This document shows, piece by piece, positions 20,373-29,690 of a stretch of DNA of 64,000 nt (positions within the stretch are counted from its first letter, which is position 1; every line of letters begins with the position of its first letter). Origin of the DNA: Massilia sp. R2A-15 (GTDB lineage Bacteria > Pseudomonadota > Gammaproteobacteria > Burkholderiales > Burkholderiaceae_D); contig NZ_CP131935.1 of assembly GCF_030704305.1 (NCBI RefSeq), positions 3,720,001-3,784,000 on the forward strand, in the 5' to 3' direction. The position numbers and the translations under genes are program-made. The notes under the pieces were generated by a model. It was given only the letters and a program-made list of their open reading frames with translations, did no database searches and was not told the DNA's origin.

Positions 20373-21740
20373 ATGCTAGATAACTTAACCCAACGCCTTG
20401 CCAAGGTCGTCAAGACCATGCGCGGTGAGGCTCGCCTGACCGAAGCCAATACCGCCGAGATGCTGCGCGAAGTGCGGCTGGCCCTGCTCGAAGCCGACGT
20501 GGCGCTGCCGGCGGTGCGCGAATTCATCGGCAAGGTCAAGGAAAAGGCGCTCGGCGAGGAAGTGCTCGCCTCGCTTTCCCCGGGCCAGGCCCTGGTCGGC
20601 GTGGTGCAGCGGGAACTGGGCGCGCTGATGGGCGCCGACCTCGGCCCCGAGGCGTCGCAGCTGAGCTTTGCCCAGCAGCCGCCGGCGATCATCCTGATGG
20701 CCGGCCTGCAGGGTGTGGGTAAGACCACCACCGTCGGCAAGCTCGCCAAGTACCTGCGCGAAGAGAAAAAGAAGAAAGTGCTGACCGTGTCGGCCGACGT
20801 CTACCGTCCCGCCGCGATCGCCCAGCTCGAATCGGTGACCAAGCAGGTCGGCGCCGACTTCTTCCCCACCTCCTCCACCGACAAGCCGGTTGACATCGCC
20901 CGCGCCGCGCTCGACTGGGCGAAGAAGCACTACCACGACGTCCTGATCATCGACACCGCCGGCCGCCTTGGCATCGACGAAGCGATGATGCAGGAAATTT
21001 CCGCAGTACACGCGGCGGTCAAGCCGATCGAGACCCTGTTCGTGGTCGACGCGATGCTCGGCCAGGATGCGATCAACACCGCCAAGGCCTTCAACGACGC
21101 GCTGCCGCTGACCGGCATCGTGCTCACCAAGCTCGACGGCGACTCGCGCGGAGGCGCGGCGCTTTCGGTGCGCCACATCACCGGCAAGCCGATCAAGTTC
21201 GCCGGCGTGTCCGAGAAGCTCGACGGTCTCGAGACGTTCGACGCCCAGCGCATGGCCAACCGCATCCTGGGCATGGGCGACATCCTGGCGCTGGTGGAAG
21301 AAGCGCGCAAGGGCGTCGACAGCAAGGCGGCGGCCGACCTGGCCAACAAGATCAAGGTCGGCGGCAAGTTCGACATGAACGACTTCAAGGCGCAGCTGGG
21401 CCAGATGAAGAAGATGGGCGGCATGGCCAGCCTGCTCGACAAGCTGCCGGCCCAGTTCCAGCAGGCCGCCGGCGGCGCCAACATGGACCAGGCCGACAAG
21501 CAGGTGCGGCGCATGGTCGGCATCATCGACTCGATGACGCCGCAGGAGCGCGCCAAGCCGGAGCTGATCAAGGCCACCCGCAAGCGCCGCATCGCCGCCG
21601 GCGCTGGCGTCCAGGTGCAGGAAGTGAACCGCATGCTGGCGCAGTACGAACAGATGAACACGATGATGAAAAAGTTCAAGGGCGGCGGCATGATGAAGAT
21701 GATGCGCGGCATGAAGGGCATGATGCCGGGCCTGCGCTAG
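20373..21740 (+). CDS. ffh: Signal recognition particle protein Ffh
   Basis: Ffh binds 4.5S RNA and signal sequences and targets nascent membrane proteins to FtsY. The 455-residue protein has the N domain (1-90), the G domain with P-loop GLQGVGKTTTVGKLAKYL (near 108-125), DTAGR and TKLDGDSRGG motifs, and a Met-rich M domain (about 300-455) with the C-terminal tail GGGMMKMMRGMKGMMPG. In many relatives ffh is divergent from and adjacent to the CcsA-like gene; here transporter genes intervene. The 4.5S RNA gene is not in the window. Confidence 0.97.
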   Translation: MLDNLTQRLAKVVKTMRGEARLTEANTAEMLREVRLALLEADVALPAVREFIGKVKEKALGEEVLASLSPGQALVGVVQRELGALMGADLGPEASQLSFAQQPPAIILMAGLQGVGKTTTVGKLAKYLREEKKKKVLTVSADVYRPAAIAQLESVTKQVGADFFPTSSTDKPVDIARAALDWAKKHYHDVLIIDTAGRLGIDEAMMQEISAVHAAVKPIETLFVVDAMLGQDAINTAKAFNDALPLTGIVLTKLDGDSRGGAALSVRHITGKPIKFAGVSEKLDGLETFDAQRMANRILGMGDILALVEEARKGVDSKAAADLANKIKVGGKFDMNDFKAQLGQMKKMGGMASLLDKLPAQFQQAAGGANMDQADKQVRRMVGIIDSMTPQERAKPELIKATRKRRIAAGAGVQVQEVNRMLAQYEQMNTMMKKFKGGGMMKMMRGMKGMMPGLR

Positions 21741-21878
21741 CGGCATGCGGCCCGGCGCTGAATCCGGGACGCAACAACTCTGCTTTAGCGGTGGCAATAC
21801 CGACAGAAAAGCGATATATTCTTGTAACTTTTTCGGCGCCGACAGGTGGCCGGAACGTCCAACTTATATCGCAAAATC

Positions 21879-22778
21879 ATGTCAAAGCGCCAATTCGTTC
21901 AGATCTCTAACAGCGAATTGACAATCGGGGCCGCGCTGCCCTGGTCGATCTACCTTCGCTCGGGCGAGTTGCTGGCGCCGGCCGGCTTCATGGTCGGCGA
22001 CGAGGTGGTGCGCCAGCGCCTGATGCTCGCCCTGCCGGTGCGCGCCGCCAACTCCGCCGATCACGGCATCGGCATCATCGAAGCGTCCGGCCCGCCTGCC
22101 GAAGCGGCCGAGGCGGCCCAGCCCGCCGATCCGCTCAAATATCTCAAGCACAACGCCGAGGGCGTCATCCTCACCTTCAAGCTGCCCAGCGACTTCGAGC
22201 CGCGCAAGGTCCACGTCGAGTTCTACGGCCGCATTCCGCAGCAGTCGGTGATCGTTTCGGCGCCGGCCCTGGGCCTGGGAACGGCGCAGACCTGGAACAA
22301 TTTCGAAGGGCTGCCGCTCACGGTGCAGGTCATCTTCGGGCGCAGCCTGTGCATGTTCAAGACCACCGTGATGCGCTACGCCCCGCTGCCGAGCGGGCAC
22401 CTGTTCCTGCGCTATCCGACCGATGCGGTCACCAAGTCGTTCCGCCAGTCGCTGCGCGTCGATGCCAAGCTTCCCGTGTCGATCACGACGGACGACAATT
22501 ACTCCGTCCCGGGCATCATCACCAACCTGTCGGGTACCGGCTGCGCGGCGGCGACCGGCTTTGTCCTCGGCGAGCCCGGCACCCGCATCAAGATCGCCTT
22601 CCGCCTGCGCCTGAGCGACAAGGCGCGCCTGGTCACCATGCCGTGCATCATCCGCAGCATCAAGGGCCGGCTGTCGCAGCAAATGCGTTACGGCATCGAA
22701 TTCGACGAACAGGCGGCCGACGAAGCCGTGCTGCTGACGCTCAAATCGTTCGTCTACGAACACCTGGCCGAACGCTAG
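21879..22778 (+). CDS. PilZ-domain protein (putative c-di-GMP effector)
   Basis: This 299-residue cytoplasmic protein has an N-terminal YcgR-like flagellar-brake type region (about 1-185) and a C-terminal PilZ domain (about 195-295). The c-di-GMP binding residues are intact: RxxxR as RQSLR, and the NxSxxG motif as NLSGTG. It therefore probably couples c-di-GMP level to motility or exopolysaccharide, but the partner is unknown. I prefer the ATG at 21879 (MSKRQF); a GTG at 21846 would add 11 residues, and neither has a strong ribosome-binding site. It is monocistronic, with a terminator at 22823. An EAL protein is encoded at 57784. Confidence 0.85.
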   Translation: MSKRQFVQISNSELTIGAALPWSIYLRSGELLAPAGFMVGDEVVRQRLMLALPVRAANSADHGIGIIEASGPPAEAAEAAQPADPLKYLKHNAEGVILTFKLPSDFEPRKVHVEFYGRIPQQSVIVSAPALGLGTAQTWNNFEGLPLTVQVIFGRSLCMFKTTVMRYAPLPSGHLFLRYPTDAVTKSFRQSLRVDAKLPVSITTDDNYSVPGIITNLSGTGCAAATGFVLGEPGTRIKIAFRLRLSDKARLVTMPCIIRSIKGRLSQQMRYGIEFDEQAADEAVLLTLKSFVYEHLAER

Positions 22779-22822
22779 GCCCAGGACTCAGGCACGCGTC
22801 AGGGTTCTTTTCACGCATTAGA

Positions 22823-22859
22823 AAACCGGCCGGCGAAACGCTCGTCGCAGCCGGTTTTT
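22823..22859 (+). terminator. Terminator after the PilZ gene
   Basis: AAACCGGC at 22823-22830 pairs with GCCGGTTT at 22850-22857 across a 19-nt loop, and TT follows within a five-T tract. The site lies 45 nt past the stop. Confidence 0.8.
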
Positions 22860-23028
22860 CTATTCAAATTCGCCGGGCAAGCGCCCGGGGAGCGACATAA
22901 CGGGGTTTTTCGTTAGTTTCCGCACGAAAAAAATCGAAAAAGACTTGCAACAACAGTAAAAGCCCACCAATATAAGCCGTGCGATCAATTGCGCAATTTC
23001 CCATTGTGTTCGTTTAGGAGGCTCGAAG

Positions 23029-23424
23029 ATGGCAACAGCCAAAAAAACCCCAGCAGCAGCTCCAGCAAAGAAGGCAGCAGCCAAGCCAGCGGCAAAGCCG
23101 GCGGCGAAGAAAGCAGCAGCTCCAGCAAAAGCAGCGCCAAAAGCCGCTGCAGCAAAGAAGCCAGCAGCACCACGCAAGCCAAACGCCGCCTTCATGAAGG
23201 CGATGACCCCATCGACGACGCTGGCCGCAGTGGTTGGCGCCACTCCGCTGCCACGCACCGAAGTGACCAAAAAGGTCTGGGACTATATCAAGAAGCTCGA
23301 CCTGCAAGATGCTGCAAACCGTCGCATGATCAATGCCGACGACAAGCTGAAAGCCGTATTCGGCGGCAAGGCCCAGGTTTCGATGTTCGAAATGACCAAG
23401 CTCATTTCGGATCACCTGAAATAA
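23029..23424 (+). CDS. SWIB/MDM2-domain protein with H1-like Lys/Ala tail
   Basis: This 131-residue protein has a basic Lys/Ala/Pro N-terminal tail (residues 1-50, AAKPAAKPAAKK type) fused to a complete SWIB domain (about 55-131: PLPRTEVTKKVWDYIKKLDL...KAVFGGKAQVSMFEMTKLI). The tail resembles the H1-like protein at 5333, so DNA binding or nucleoid association is likely. SWIB domains are best known from eukaryotic chromatin remodellers and from Chlamydia, where they are linked to DNA topology; the bacterial role is otherwise poorly known. A strong AGGAGG ribosome-binding site and flanking terminators mark a monocistronic, probably well-expressed gene. Confidence 0.92.
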   Translation: MATAKKTPAAAPAKKAAAKPAAKPAAKKAAAPAKAAPKAAAAKKPAAPRKPNAAFMKAMTPSTTLAAVVGATPLPRTEVTKKVWDYIKKLDLQDAANRRMINADDKLKAVFGGKAQVSMFEMTKLISDHLK

Positions 23425-23454
23425 GAACATCCAGGCCGAAACGGCTGAAATGGA

Positions 23455-23486
23455 AAAAGCCCCGGTTTCAAAACCGGGGCTTTTGT
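23455..23486. terminator. Terminator after the SWIB gene
   Basis: GCCCCGGTTT pairs with AAACCGGGGC, with A's before and TTTTGTTTTT after. It would work in both directions. It is 30 nt past the SWIB stop. Confidence 0.92.
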
Positions 23487-23554
23487 TTTTATGCGGCGAC
23501 CAGCGTTAATTAATAACTTGTCCATAACATCAAGCGCTCAGAGGCCATCTTGCC

Positions 23555-23887
23555 TCATTTCTTCTCCAGCTCCCTCGCCTGCATCCAGCGCTCCGACCCC
23601 ATTCGACCTTGCAACAGGTTAGGAATGTAGATATCCGCGTCGACACGCGGAAAATGGATTCCGAAGCCAGAGGGACTGATTTCGGCGGTGGCCAGATCGT
23701 CCGGACCCGCGTTCTCCAATCCCTGTGCATTGCAGGGAGGGAACGATACGTCAATTCCGGAGGACAACGAGATGACAACACGACGTGCGACTGCATCGTA
23801 TCGCACGGCGATAGCCGCTGGCCACGTAGCTTTCATCAATTCGCCCCGCCGCGTCGCCGCTTCATACTCGGCATCAGAAATTCCCAT
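23555..23887 (-). CDS. DUF2442 family protein
   Basis: This 110-residue protein carries a DUF2442-type fold (AIAVRYDAVARRVVISLSSG...DLATAEISPSGFGIHFPRVDADIYIPNLLQG). It starts at 23887, 14 nt inside the 3' end of the DUF4160 gene, so the two are coupled. DUF2442 proteins often sit beside DUF4160 proteins in bacterial genomes, and the pair is sometimes suggested to be a toxin-antitoxin-like module. No activity has been established that I know of. The short, mobile-looking pair lies between core genes (SWIB gene and proS operon). Confidence 0.8.
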   Translation of the reverse strand: MGISDAEYEAATRRGELMKATWPAAIAVRYDAVARRVVISLSSGIDVSFPPCNAQGLENAGPDDLATAEISPSGFGIHFPRVDADIYIPNLLQGRMGSERWMQARELEKK

Positions 23888-24122
23888 TGACGGACCTCCA
23901 CACTTCACAAAGTTGCAATATGCGCGTATCGATCTCGGGTGAAATTCGCACCAGCTCTTTGCCCGGAAACCTGTATTGATTCCTCAATATAGACGGACCG
24001 TTCGGGCAATTCAACTTGAAGACGGCTTCGACGCCTTTGCCGATCACGTGGACGTGCGCCGGCGGGTGATCACCAGGATAGATCACGAGGCGAAATCCGA
24101 GTAATGTCACTACGGTAGGCAT
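23874..24122 (-). CDS. DUF4160 family protein
   Basis: This 82-residue protein begins MPTVVTLLGFRLVIYPGDHP, and its PAHVHVIGKG stretch is typical of DUF4160. The conserved His-Pro-Pro-His-x-His motif could be a metal or nucleic-acid site, but this is unproven. The ATG at 24122 matches the family start; a longer frame from 24167 has no family support. It overlaps the DUF2442 gene by 14 nt. The likely unit is a two-gene transcript ending before the SWIB terminator. Confidence 0.8.
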   Translation of the reverse strand: MPTVVTLLGFRLVIYPGDHPPAHVHVIGKGVEAVFKLNCPNGPSILRNQYRFPGKELVRISPEIDTRILQLCEVWRSVNGNF

Positions 24123-24180
24123 CGCTCTCAACCATAGCCGGTTGGAGATCGAGCGTCTTGAGTGCAATCAGGCGCGCTCG

Positions 24181-24214
24181 ATTAAAAAGGGTCTGACCCC
24201 GCGAGGTCAGAACC
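24181..24214 (-). terminator. Palindromic repeat plus T-run ending the proS-transglycosylase operon
   Basis: The palindrome at 24189-24214 (GGGTCTGACC...GGTCAGAACC) belongs to the short Pal27-related subtype and is followed on the minus strand by TTTTTAAT. It lies just past the transglycosylase stop (24232). It is a repeat probably recruited as an intrinsic terminator. Confidence 0.7.
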
Positions 24215-24231
24215 AAGTATTGTCACAGTCA

Positions 24232-24840
24232 TCACATCTGCCAATTTTTCCACGCCGAAAGCACCGCGTTCGGGTACTCCGGCCGCCCGCGGCTGCCGTT
24301 GTAGCGCCCCAGCGCCAGGTACAGGCTGCCCGCTTCCATGTCGATGTACATCCGCAGGATCGCGCAGCCGTAGCGCAGGTTGGTCTGCATGTGGAACAGC
24401 TTTTTGCGGTCGCTGTCGCCGATCACGTTGGTCCAGAACGGCATCACCTGCATGTAGCCGCGCGCGCCGACCATCGACACCGCGTACTTGCGGTACGCCG
24501 ACTCGACCTGGATCAGCCCCAGCACCAGTCCCGGATCGAGCCCGGCCCGGGTTGCCTCGTACCAGGCGGTCTCGAGGAACTCGGTGCGCGACTGGGCATC
24601 CGGCAGCTTGCGCTTGAGCCGCTCGGACATCACCGCCAGCCACTGCTGGTAGCGCTGTCTCGCGGCCTCGTCGCGAAACACCGGCTGCGGCGGACGCGCA
24701 TCCTTGATCGCGTTAGCCAGCGCCAGCCGCACCGAGTCGGCCAGCGCTTCTTCCTTCTGGTTGCCCGCATGCGCAATCGCGCAGCAAGCCAGGCCGGCCG
24801 CGAGCAGCCCGCGCGCCAGCCATGTCACGGCAGGTTTCAC
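24232..24840 (-). CDS. Exported lytic transglycosylase (SLT domain)
   Basis: This 202-residue protein has a signal peptide (residues 1-25, ending AIAHAG) and a Slt/GEWL-type lytic transglycosylase domain. The catalytic Glu is Glu113 in [13 protein letters not shown], and [12 protein letters not shown] (125-136) plus RYNGSRG are the other family motifs. It should cleave peptidoglycan glycan strands in the periplasm. The start is a GTG at 24840 overlapping the proS stop (GTGA), which gives a proper signal peptide; upstream sequence in this frame is proS shadow. The proS-transglycosylase coupling is also seen in related betaproteobacteria. Confidence 0.9.
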   Translation of the reverse strand: MKPAVTWLARGLLAAGLACCAIAHAGNQKEEALADSVRLALANAIKDARPPQPVFRDEAARQRYQQWLAVMSERLKRKLPDAQSRTEFLETAWYEATRAGLDPGLVLGLIQVESAYRKYAVSMVGARGYMQVMPFWTNVIGDSDRKKLFHMQTNLRYGCAILRMYIDMEAGSLYLALGRYNGSRGRPEYPNAVLSAWKNWQM

Positions 24841-26570
24841 TGGGCCAGCTTGCCCTTGATGAACTCGACCATGCCGGCCACCGGCACCGCGGTCGCTTCC
24901 GCGTCGCGGCGGCCCTGGTACTCGAGGTTGCCTTCCTTCAGGCCGCGCTCGCCGATCACGATGCGGTGCGGCACGCCGATCAGTTCCCAGTCGGCGAACA
25001 TGGCGCCCGGACGCAGGCCGCGGTCGTCGACGATCACGTCCACGCCGGCCGCCTGCAGTTCGGCGTACAGCTTCTCGACCTCGGCCTTGACCATCTCGCT
25101 GCGGTCCATGCCCATCGGGCACAGCACCAGCTCGAACGGCGCAATGGCGGTCGGCCAGATGATGCCCTTGTCGTCGAAGTTCTGTTCGATCGCCGCGCCC
25201 AGGATGCGGGTCACGCCGATGCCGTAGCAGCCCATCTGCAGCGGCGCCGGCTTGCCGTTCTCGTCGAGGAAGGTGGCTTTCATGCTTTCCGAGTACGCGG
25301 TGCCCAGCTGGAACACGTGGCCCACTTCGATGCCGCGCTCGATCGCCAGCACGCCCTGGCCGTCCGGCGAGGCGTCGCCTTCGATCACGTTGCGCAGGTC
25401 GGCCACGATCGGCTCGGCCACGTCGCGGCCCCAGTTGGCGCCGGTGTAGTGGAAGCCTTCTTCATTGGCGCCGCAGACGAAGTCCGCCATGTTGGCGACC
25501 GTGCGGTCGGCCACCACCTTCACAGGCTGCTTGCAGCCGATCGGCCCCAGGTAGCCGGGTATGGTGCCGTAGCACTCGAGGATCTCGGCTTCAGTGGCGA
25601 AGCGGTGCGCCGCCAGGCCTGGCACCTTGGCCACCTTGACTTCGTTCAGTTCGTGGTCGCCGCGCAGCAGCAGCATCCAGTTTTCCTTGACCTGCTTGCC
25701 GTCGACTTCCTTCTCCACGGTCAGTGCGATGGTCTTGACGGTCTGCGCCAGGTCCAGGTTCAGCAGCTTGGCGACCTGCTCGCACTTGACGGTGTCCGGG
25801 GTCGAGGTCTTGGTCAGCGCCTGCGCCGCGGCGGGACGGCTGGCGGCCAGCGGCATCGCTTCGGCCGCTTCCATGTTGGCCGCGTAGTCCGAGGTTGGAC
25901 AATAGACGATGGCGTCTTCGCCGGTGCTGGCGATGACGTGGAATTCATGCGAGCCGGTGCCGCCGATGGCGCCGTTGTCGGCCGCCACCGCGCGGAACTT
26001 CAGGCCGAAGCGCTGGAAGATCTTGGTGTAGGCGTCGAACATGACCTTGTAGGAGGCCTGCATGCCGGCCAGGTCGCGGTCGAACGAGTAGGCGTCCTTC
26101 ATGGTGAACTCGCGCCCGCGCATCAGGCCGAAACGCGGACGGCGCTCGTCGCGGAACTTGGTCTGGATGTGATAGAAGTTCAGCGGCAGCTGGCGGTAGG
26201 ACTTGATCTCGGTGCGCACCACGTCGGTGATGACTTCCTCGGACGTCGGCTGGATCGCGTAGTCGCGGCCGTGGCGGTCCTTCACGCGCATCAGCTCCGG
26301 GCCCATCTTGTCCCAGCGGCCGGTTTCCTGCCACAGCTCGGCCGGCTGCACCAGCGGCATCAGGAGCTCGATGGCGCCGGCCTTGTTCATCTCATCGCGA
26401 ATGATCGCTTCGACCTTGCGGATCACCCGCAGGCCCGTCGGCATATAGGTATAGATGCCGGATCCGAGGCGCTTGATCATGCCCGCGCGCATCATCAACT
26501 GGTGGCTGACGATCTCGGCGTCGGACGGCGCTTCTTTTAGAGTTGAAATAAAAAATCGGGAGGCGCGCAT
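24837..26570 (-). CDS. proS: Prolyl-tRNA synthetase (bacterial type with editing insertion)
   Basis: ProS charges tRNA-Pro. The 577-residue class II enzyme has motif 1 around [14 protein letters not shown], motif 2 in [18 protein letters not shown] and motif 3 in [17 protein letters not shown]. Between motifs 2 and 3 is the INS editing domain (about 225-385) that clears mischarged Ala-tRNA-Pro. The C-terminal anticodon-binding domain begins near residue 470. Length is normal for bacterial-type ProS. It is divergent from rppH; a TATAAT at 26601-26606 lies in the shared 213-bp gap but has no convincing -35. Confidence 0.97.
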   Translation of the reverse strand: MRASRFFISTLKEAPSDAEIVSHQLMMRAGMIKRLGSGIYTYMPTGLRVIRKVEAIIRDEMNKAGAIELLMPLVQPAELWQETGRWDKMGPELMRVKDRHGRDYAIQPTSEEVITDVVRTEIKSYRQLPLNFYHIQTKFRDERRPRFGLMRGREFTMKDAYSFDRDLAGMQASYKVMFDAYTKIFQRFGLKFRAVAADNGAIGGTGSHEFHVIASTGEDAIVYCPTSDYAANMEAAEAMPLAASRPAAAQALTKTSTPDTVKCEQVAKLLNLDLAQTVKTIALTVEKEVDGKQVKENWMLLLRGDHELNEVKVAKVPGLAAHRFATEAEILECYGTIPGYLGPIGCKQPVKVVADRTVANMADFVCGANEEGFHYTGANWGRDVAEPIVADLRNVIEGDASPDGQGVLAIERGIEVGHVFQLGTAYSESMKATFLDENGKPAPLQMGCYGIGVTRILGAAIEQNFDDKGIIWPTAIAPFELVLCPMGMDRSEMVKAEVEKLYAELQAAGVDVIVDDRGLRPGAMFADWELIGVPHRIVIGERGLKEGNLEYQGRRDAEATAVPVAGMVEFIKGKLAQ

Positions 26571-26783
26571 ATCGATGAATTCTTTTTAAAAAGAGAGAGT
26601 TATAATCAACCTAATTTTAAAGGATTAGCTGGCCGATGCGTCCAATCTTTGTACAAATGGGTCCGATTCTCCGGCTCCCGCCGTTTTCGCGCGTCGAAAA
26701 CCAGGCGGGACCGGGCGCTGCCTGTCGGATTTGTAGGTAAAAACAGAAGAAGCACGCGCTGGCAGAAAGTTTCGAGGTGAATC

Positions 26784-27395
26784 ATGCTCGACCGTGAAGG
26801 GTTTCGGCCCAACGTCGGCATCATCCTGCTGAACGCCCAGAACGAGGTGTGGTGGGGGAAACGGGTGCGCGAGCACTCGTGGCAGTTCCCGCAAGGGGGC
26901 ATCAAGTATGGAGAGACGCCGGAACAAGCGATGTACCGCGAGCTCGAGGAAGAAATCGGCTTGCGCCAGGAGCACGTCAAGATCGTGGGGCGCACCCGCG
27001 ACTGGCTGCGCTATGAGGTGCCCGATCATTTCATCAAGCGTGAAATCCGCGGGCATTACCGTGGGCAGAAGCAGATCTGGTTCCTGCTGCGCATGGTCGC
27101 GCGCGACAACGACGTCAACCTGCGCCTGACCGACCATCCCGAGTTCGACGCCTGGCGCTGGCACGACTACTGGGTGCCGCTGGACGTGGTGATCGAGTTC
27201 AAGCGGGACGTGTACCAGCGCGCCCTGCAGGAACTGTCGCGCTTCCTGACCTGGCCGGCCAACGGCGGGCACACGCACGAGCGGCGCCATACCGCGCGCT
27301 ACCTGCGCCAGCCGCACGCGCCACGCCAGCCGGCGCCGGCCGAACCGGCGCGCACGGCGGAGTCGCAACTGGTGCTGGCGCCGCACAAGGAATAG
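26784..27395 (+). CDS. rppH: RNA pyrophosphohydrolase (Nudix)
   Basis: RppH removes pyrophosphate from 5'-triphosphate mRNA ends and so triggers RNase E-dependent decay. The 203-residue protein carries an exact Nudix box starting at Gly38 ([20 protein letters not shown], continuing IGL) with metal-binding glutamates 53, 56 and 57. RppH family stretches PQGGIKYGE and [10 protein letters not shown] are present. A disordered Pro/Ala/Arg-rich tail (about 155-203) extends beyond the E. coli enzyme. It is divergent from proS, a common arrangement in Burkholderiales, and is followed by an inverted pair of Pal27 repeats. Confidence 0.95.
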   Translation: MLDREGFRPNVGIILLNAQNEVWWGKRVREHSWQFPQGGIKYGETPEQAMYRELEEEIGLRQEHVKIVGRTRDWLRYEVPDHFIKREIRGHYRGQKQIWFLLRMVARDNDVNLRLTDHPEFDAWRWHDYWVPLDVVIEFKRDVYQRALQELSRFLTWPANGGHTHERRHTARYLRQPHAPRQPAPAEPARTAESQLVLAPHKE

Positions 27396-27404
27396 CGCGG
27401 CTCA

Positions 27405-27483
27405 GGGGTCTGGTCCTGCGGACCTGCCCCCATTCGCTGTGCACACGCCACAAGATGGGGTCAGGTCCGCAGGACCAGACCCC
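27405..27483. repeat. Pal27 inverted pair
   Basis: Copy 1 is 27405-27431 (T-T form, one base changed in the outer arm) and copy 2 is 27457-27483 (A-A form). They face each other across 25 nt, so together they could also form one long stem. They lie 3' of rppH. Confidence 0.92.
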
Positions 27484-27544
27484 GGCGCTATCTTTTTTTG
27501 TGGCAACCTTGATTTTTACGCAAATCCTTGCGTTAGAATCTTGC

Positions 27545-29074
27545 ATGCCTACATCATTCCTGCGCGGCGCCCTGGCGCTTGCCCTCTCCGCCCTCCTTTC
27601 CTCCAACACCTTCGCCGCCGACAAGGCCGCCTGCCAATACGTCCAGATCGGCCAGCTGCCGCTGCGCTATCTTGGCGAATGGTTCCATCCTGCCGTCGAC
27701 GGCTTCATCAACGGCAAGCCCGCGCCGATGATGGTCGATACGGGATCGAACAAGACCTGGCTGACCAACCAGCTCGCCGAGCGGCTGGATCTGCGCCAGC
27801 GCGCCACCGGCAATATCGTCAAGGGCGTCGGCGGCGAAACCCGCCTCTACAGCGCCCGCGTCGACGATTTTCAGGTGGGGCCGACCCATACCGGCAAACG
27901 CTACTTCGAAGTGATCGGCGAAACGGGCATGACGCCGGAGTTCGACGCCCTCGTCGGCGCCGATTTCCTGTTCCAGGCCGACGTGGAGATTTCGCTCGCC
28001 GAAAAGGCTGTGCGCTTCTTCCGTCCGACCAACTGCAGCGGCGACAGCTACCTCGCGTACTGGGGCGACGCGGTCGAGGTGCCGTTCACCGGCACCTTCT
28101 TCGAAAGCCGCAATCCGACCTTCACGGTGGAACTGAACGGCGTCAAACTCAACGCCATCATCGACAGCGGCGCCTCCAGGAGCTTCGTGTTCATCGGCGG
28201 CGCGCGCAAGGCGGGGGTGAATACCGACTCGGCCGGCGTCGTCAAGGTACCCGGCGCGAGCGGCATCGGTTCCGAAACGCTGGCGCAGTGGCGCACCGTG
28301 TTCAAGACCCTGTCGATCGGCGGCGAAGTCATCCGCGACGCCGAACTGAACATTTCCGCCGATCCGAACACCGGCCGCCAGGACGCCGACTTGCTGCTGG
28401 GCGTCGATTTCCTGCGCTCGCACCGGGTGCTGTTCGCGATGGACCAGCGGCGCCTCTACATTTCCTACCTCGGCGGCGACATCTTCTCGCGCGACTCGGT
28501 GGCGATCGAGCCTTGGCTGCAGAAAGAGGCCGACCAGGGTAATCCGAACGCGCAGTACGCGCTCGCCACCAAGTACCTGGCGGGCAGCGGCGCGGCGCAT
28601 GACGCGGCGGCAGCAGCGGTCTGGATGGACAAGGCGGCGCACCAGGGCCATCCGCGCGCTGCATACCAGGTTGGCACGTGGATGCTGCATTCCGGGAAAT
28701 CGGCCGAATCGGCCGCGCTGTTCCGCAATGTGCTCAGCAAGCATCCCGACGAGCACCGCGCCGCGCTGTTCCTGTTCCTGGCGCAGCTGCAGGGCGGCGA
28801 CAGCGCCGGGGCGGCGCGCGACCTCGCGGCGCACTTCGCGGACGACAAGCAGCGCAACTGGCCGGCGCCGGTAGCCGATTTTTATCTCGGCCGCATCGAC
28901 GCCGCCCAGCTGGTCGCGCTGGCCGGCAAGAAGCAGGCGAACACCAGGTTCTTCACCTGCGACGCAAAACTCCTGGTATCCGAACTGGCGGGTGCGCAGG
29001 GCGACAAGGACAAAGCCAAAACGCTGGCCGATGCCTGGCGCGCCGAATGCGGCCGCCCCGCGCCGAACATCTGA
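27545..29074 (+). CDS. Exported protein with two retropepsin-like aspartic protease domains and Sel1/TPR repeats
   Basis: This 509-residue protein has a signal peptide (1-24, ending TFAAD). Two retropepsin-like domains follow in tandem: the first has VDTGSNKTWL with Asp65, the second has IIDSGASRSFV with Asp207 and LLLGVDFLRSHRVLF further on. Retropepsins normally need two DT/SG motifs, one per monomer, so a single chain could form a complete active site. From about 340 on are Sel1/TPR-like helices (PNAQYALATKYLAG, HPRAAYQVGTWML) and then further TPR-like sequence. The ATG at 27545 is chosen for the signal peptide; the open frame upstream translates a Pal27 repeat. Substrate and role are unknown. 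Confidence 0.85.
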   Translation: MPTSFLRGALALALSALLSSNTFAADKAACQYVQIGQLPLRYLGEWFHPAVDGFINGKPAPMMVDTGSNKTWLTNQLAERLDLRQRATGNIVKGVGGETRLYSARVDDFQVGPTHTGKRYFEVIGETGMTPEFDALVGADFLFQADVEISLAEKAVRFFRPTNCSGDSYLAYWGDAVEVPFTGTFFESRNPTFTVELNGVKLNAIIDSGASRSFVFIGGARKAGVNTDSAGVVKVPGASGIGSETLAQWRTVFKTLSIGGEVIRDAELNISADPNTGRQDADLLLGVDFLRSHRVLFAMDQRRLYISYLGGDIFSRDSVAIEPWLQKEADQGNPNAQYALATKYLAGSGAAHDAAAAAVWMDKAAHQGHPRAAYQVGTWMLHSGKSAESAALFRNVLSKHPDEHRAALFLFLAQLQGGDSAGAARDLAAHFADDKQRNWPAPVADFYLGRIDAAQLVALAGKKQANTRFFTCDAKLLVSELAGAQGDKDKAKTLADAWRAECGRPAPNI

Positions 29075-29121
29075 GCACTTGCTACAATGGCGGTCCTGCC
29101 ATGCCTTGACCGCCTTTTCCC

Positions 29122-29550
29122 ATGTTCGCACCCTCCTCCGACGACGTCCGCCGCTTTTTCTGCGAAACCTTCCGCAAGCAGCGGGCCGGCGAGATCCTCA
29201 GCCCGATGGAGGGAATCGCCGGCGACTGGATTGCACTGCATCCCGAATACGCCGACACGCTGAGTGACGCCGACGCGGCGCTGGCGCGCGACTACTCGGT
29301 CGAAGGCGGCCAGACCAACCCTTTTCTGCACCTGTCGATGCACCTGTCGATTTCCGAACAGGCGTCGGTGGACCAGCCGCGCGGCATTCGCGACGCCATC
29401 AATGCGCTTACCGCCCGCCTCGGCCAGCACGACGCGCACCACCAGATCATGGAGTGCCTGGGCGAGATGATCTGGAATTCGCAGCGCAACGGCGTGCCGC
29501 CGGACGCCGAGGCGTACGTCGAATGCGTGCGCAAGCGCGCGGCGCGGTAA
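29122..29550 (+). CDS. DUF1841 family protein
   Basis: This 142-residue cytoplasmic protein of the DUF1841 family is conserved in betaproteobacteria and has no known function. Family features are the N-terminal RRFFCETFRKQRAGEILSPM, the central GQTNPFLHLSMHLSISEQ and ARLGQHDAHHQIMECLGEMIW. The several His residues in HLSMHLS and HDAHH could form a metal site, which is speculation. It starts 47 nt after the aspartic protease gene and may be co-transcribed. Pal27 repeats follow its stop by 6 nt. Confidence 0.9.
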   Translation: MFAPSSDDVRRFFCETFRKQRAGEILSPMEGIAGDWIALHPEYADTLSDADAALARDYSVEGGQTNPFLHLSMHLSISEQASVDQPRGIRDAINALTARLGQHDAHHQIMECLGEMIWNSQRNGVPPDAEAYVECVRKRAAR

Positions 29551-29556
29551 AGTTTT

Positions 29557-29667
29557 GGGGTCAGGTCCGCCGGGCCTGACCCCGAAGTTGGACCGCGGCC
29601 TGGACGCCGTCCGGCCATATTAGACGCCACATACAAAAACGGGGTCAGGTCCATCGGACCTGACCCC
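29557..29667. repeat. Two fully palindromic Pal27 copies in a convergent gap
   Basis: Copies at 29557-29583 (GCC loop, G-U type pair in the arm) and 29641-29667 (ATC loop, 12-bp uninterrupted stem) have A-T in place of the usual mismatch. The second is followed on the minus strand by GTTTTTGT and could terminate the cytochrome operon. The gap separates DUF1841 and the cytochrome genes. Confidence 0.9.
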
Positions 29668-29690
29668 CTTTGTATTTCAGCGTCGGCGAA

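Noticed and set aside
26601..26606. TATAAT in the proS/rppH gap as a promoter
   Set aside because: The hexamer is perfect, but no acceptable -35 lies at the right distance on the plus strand.
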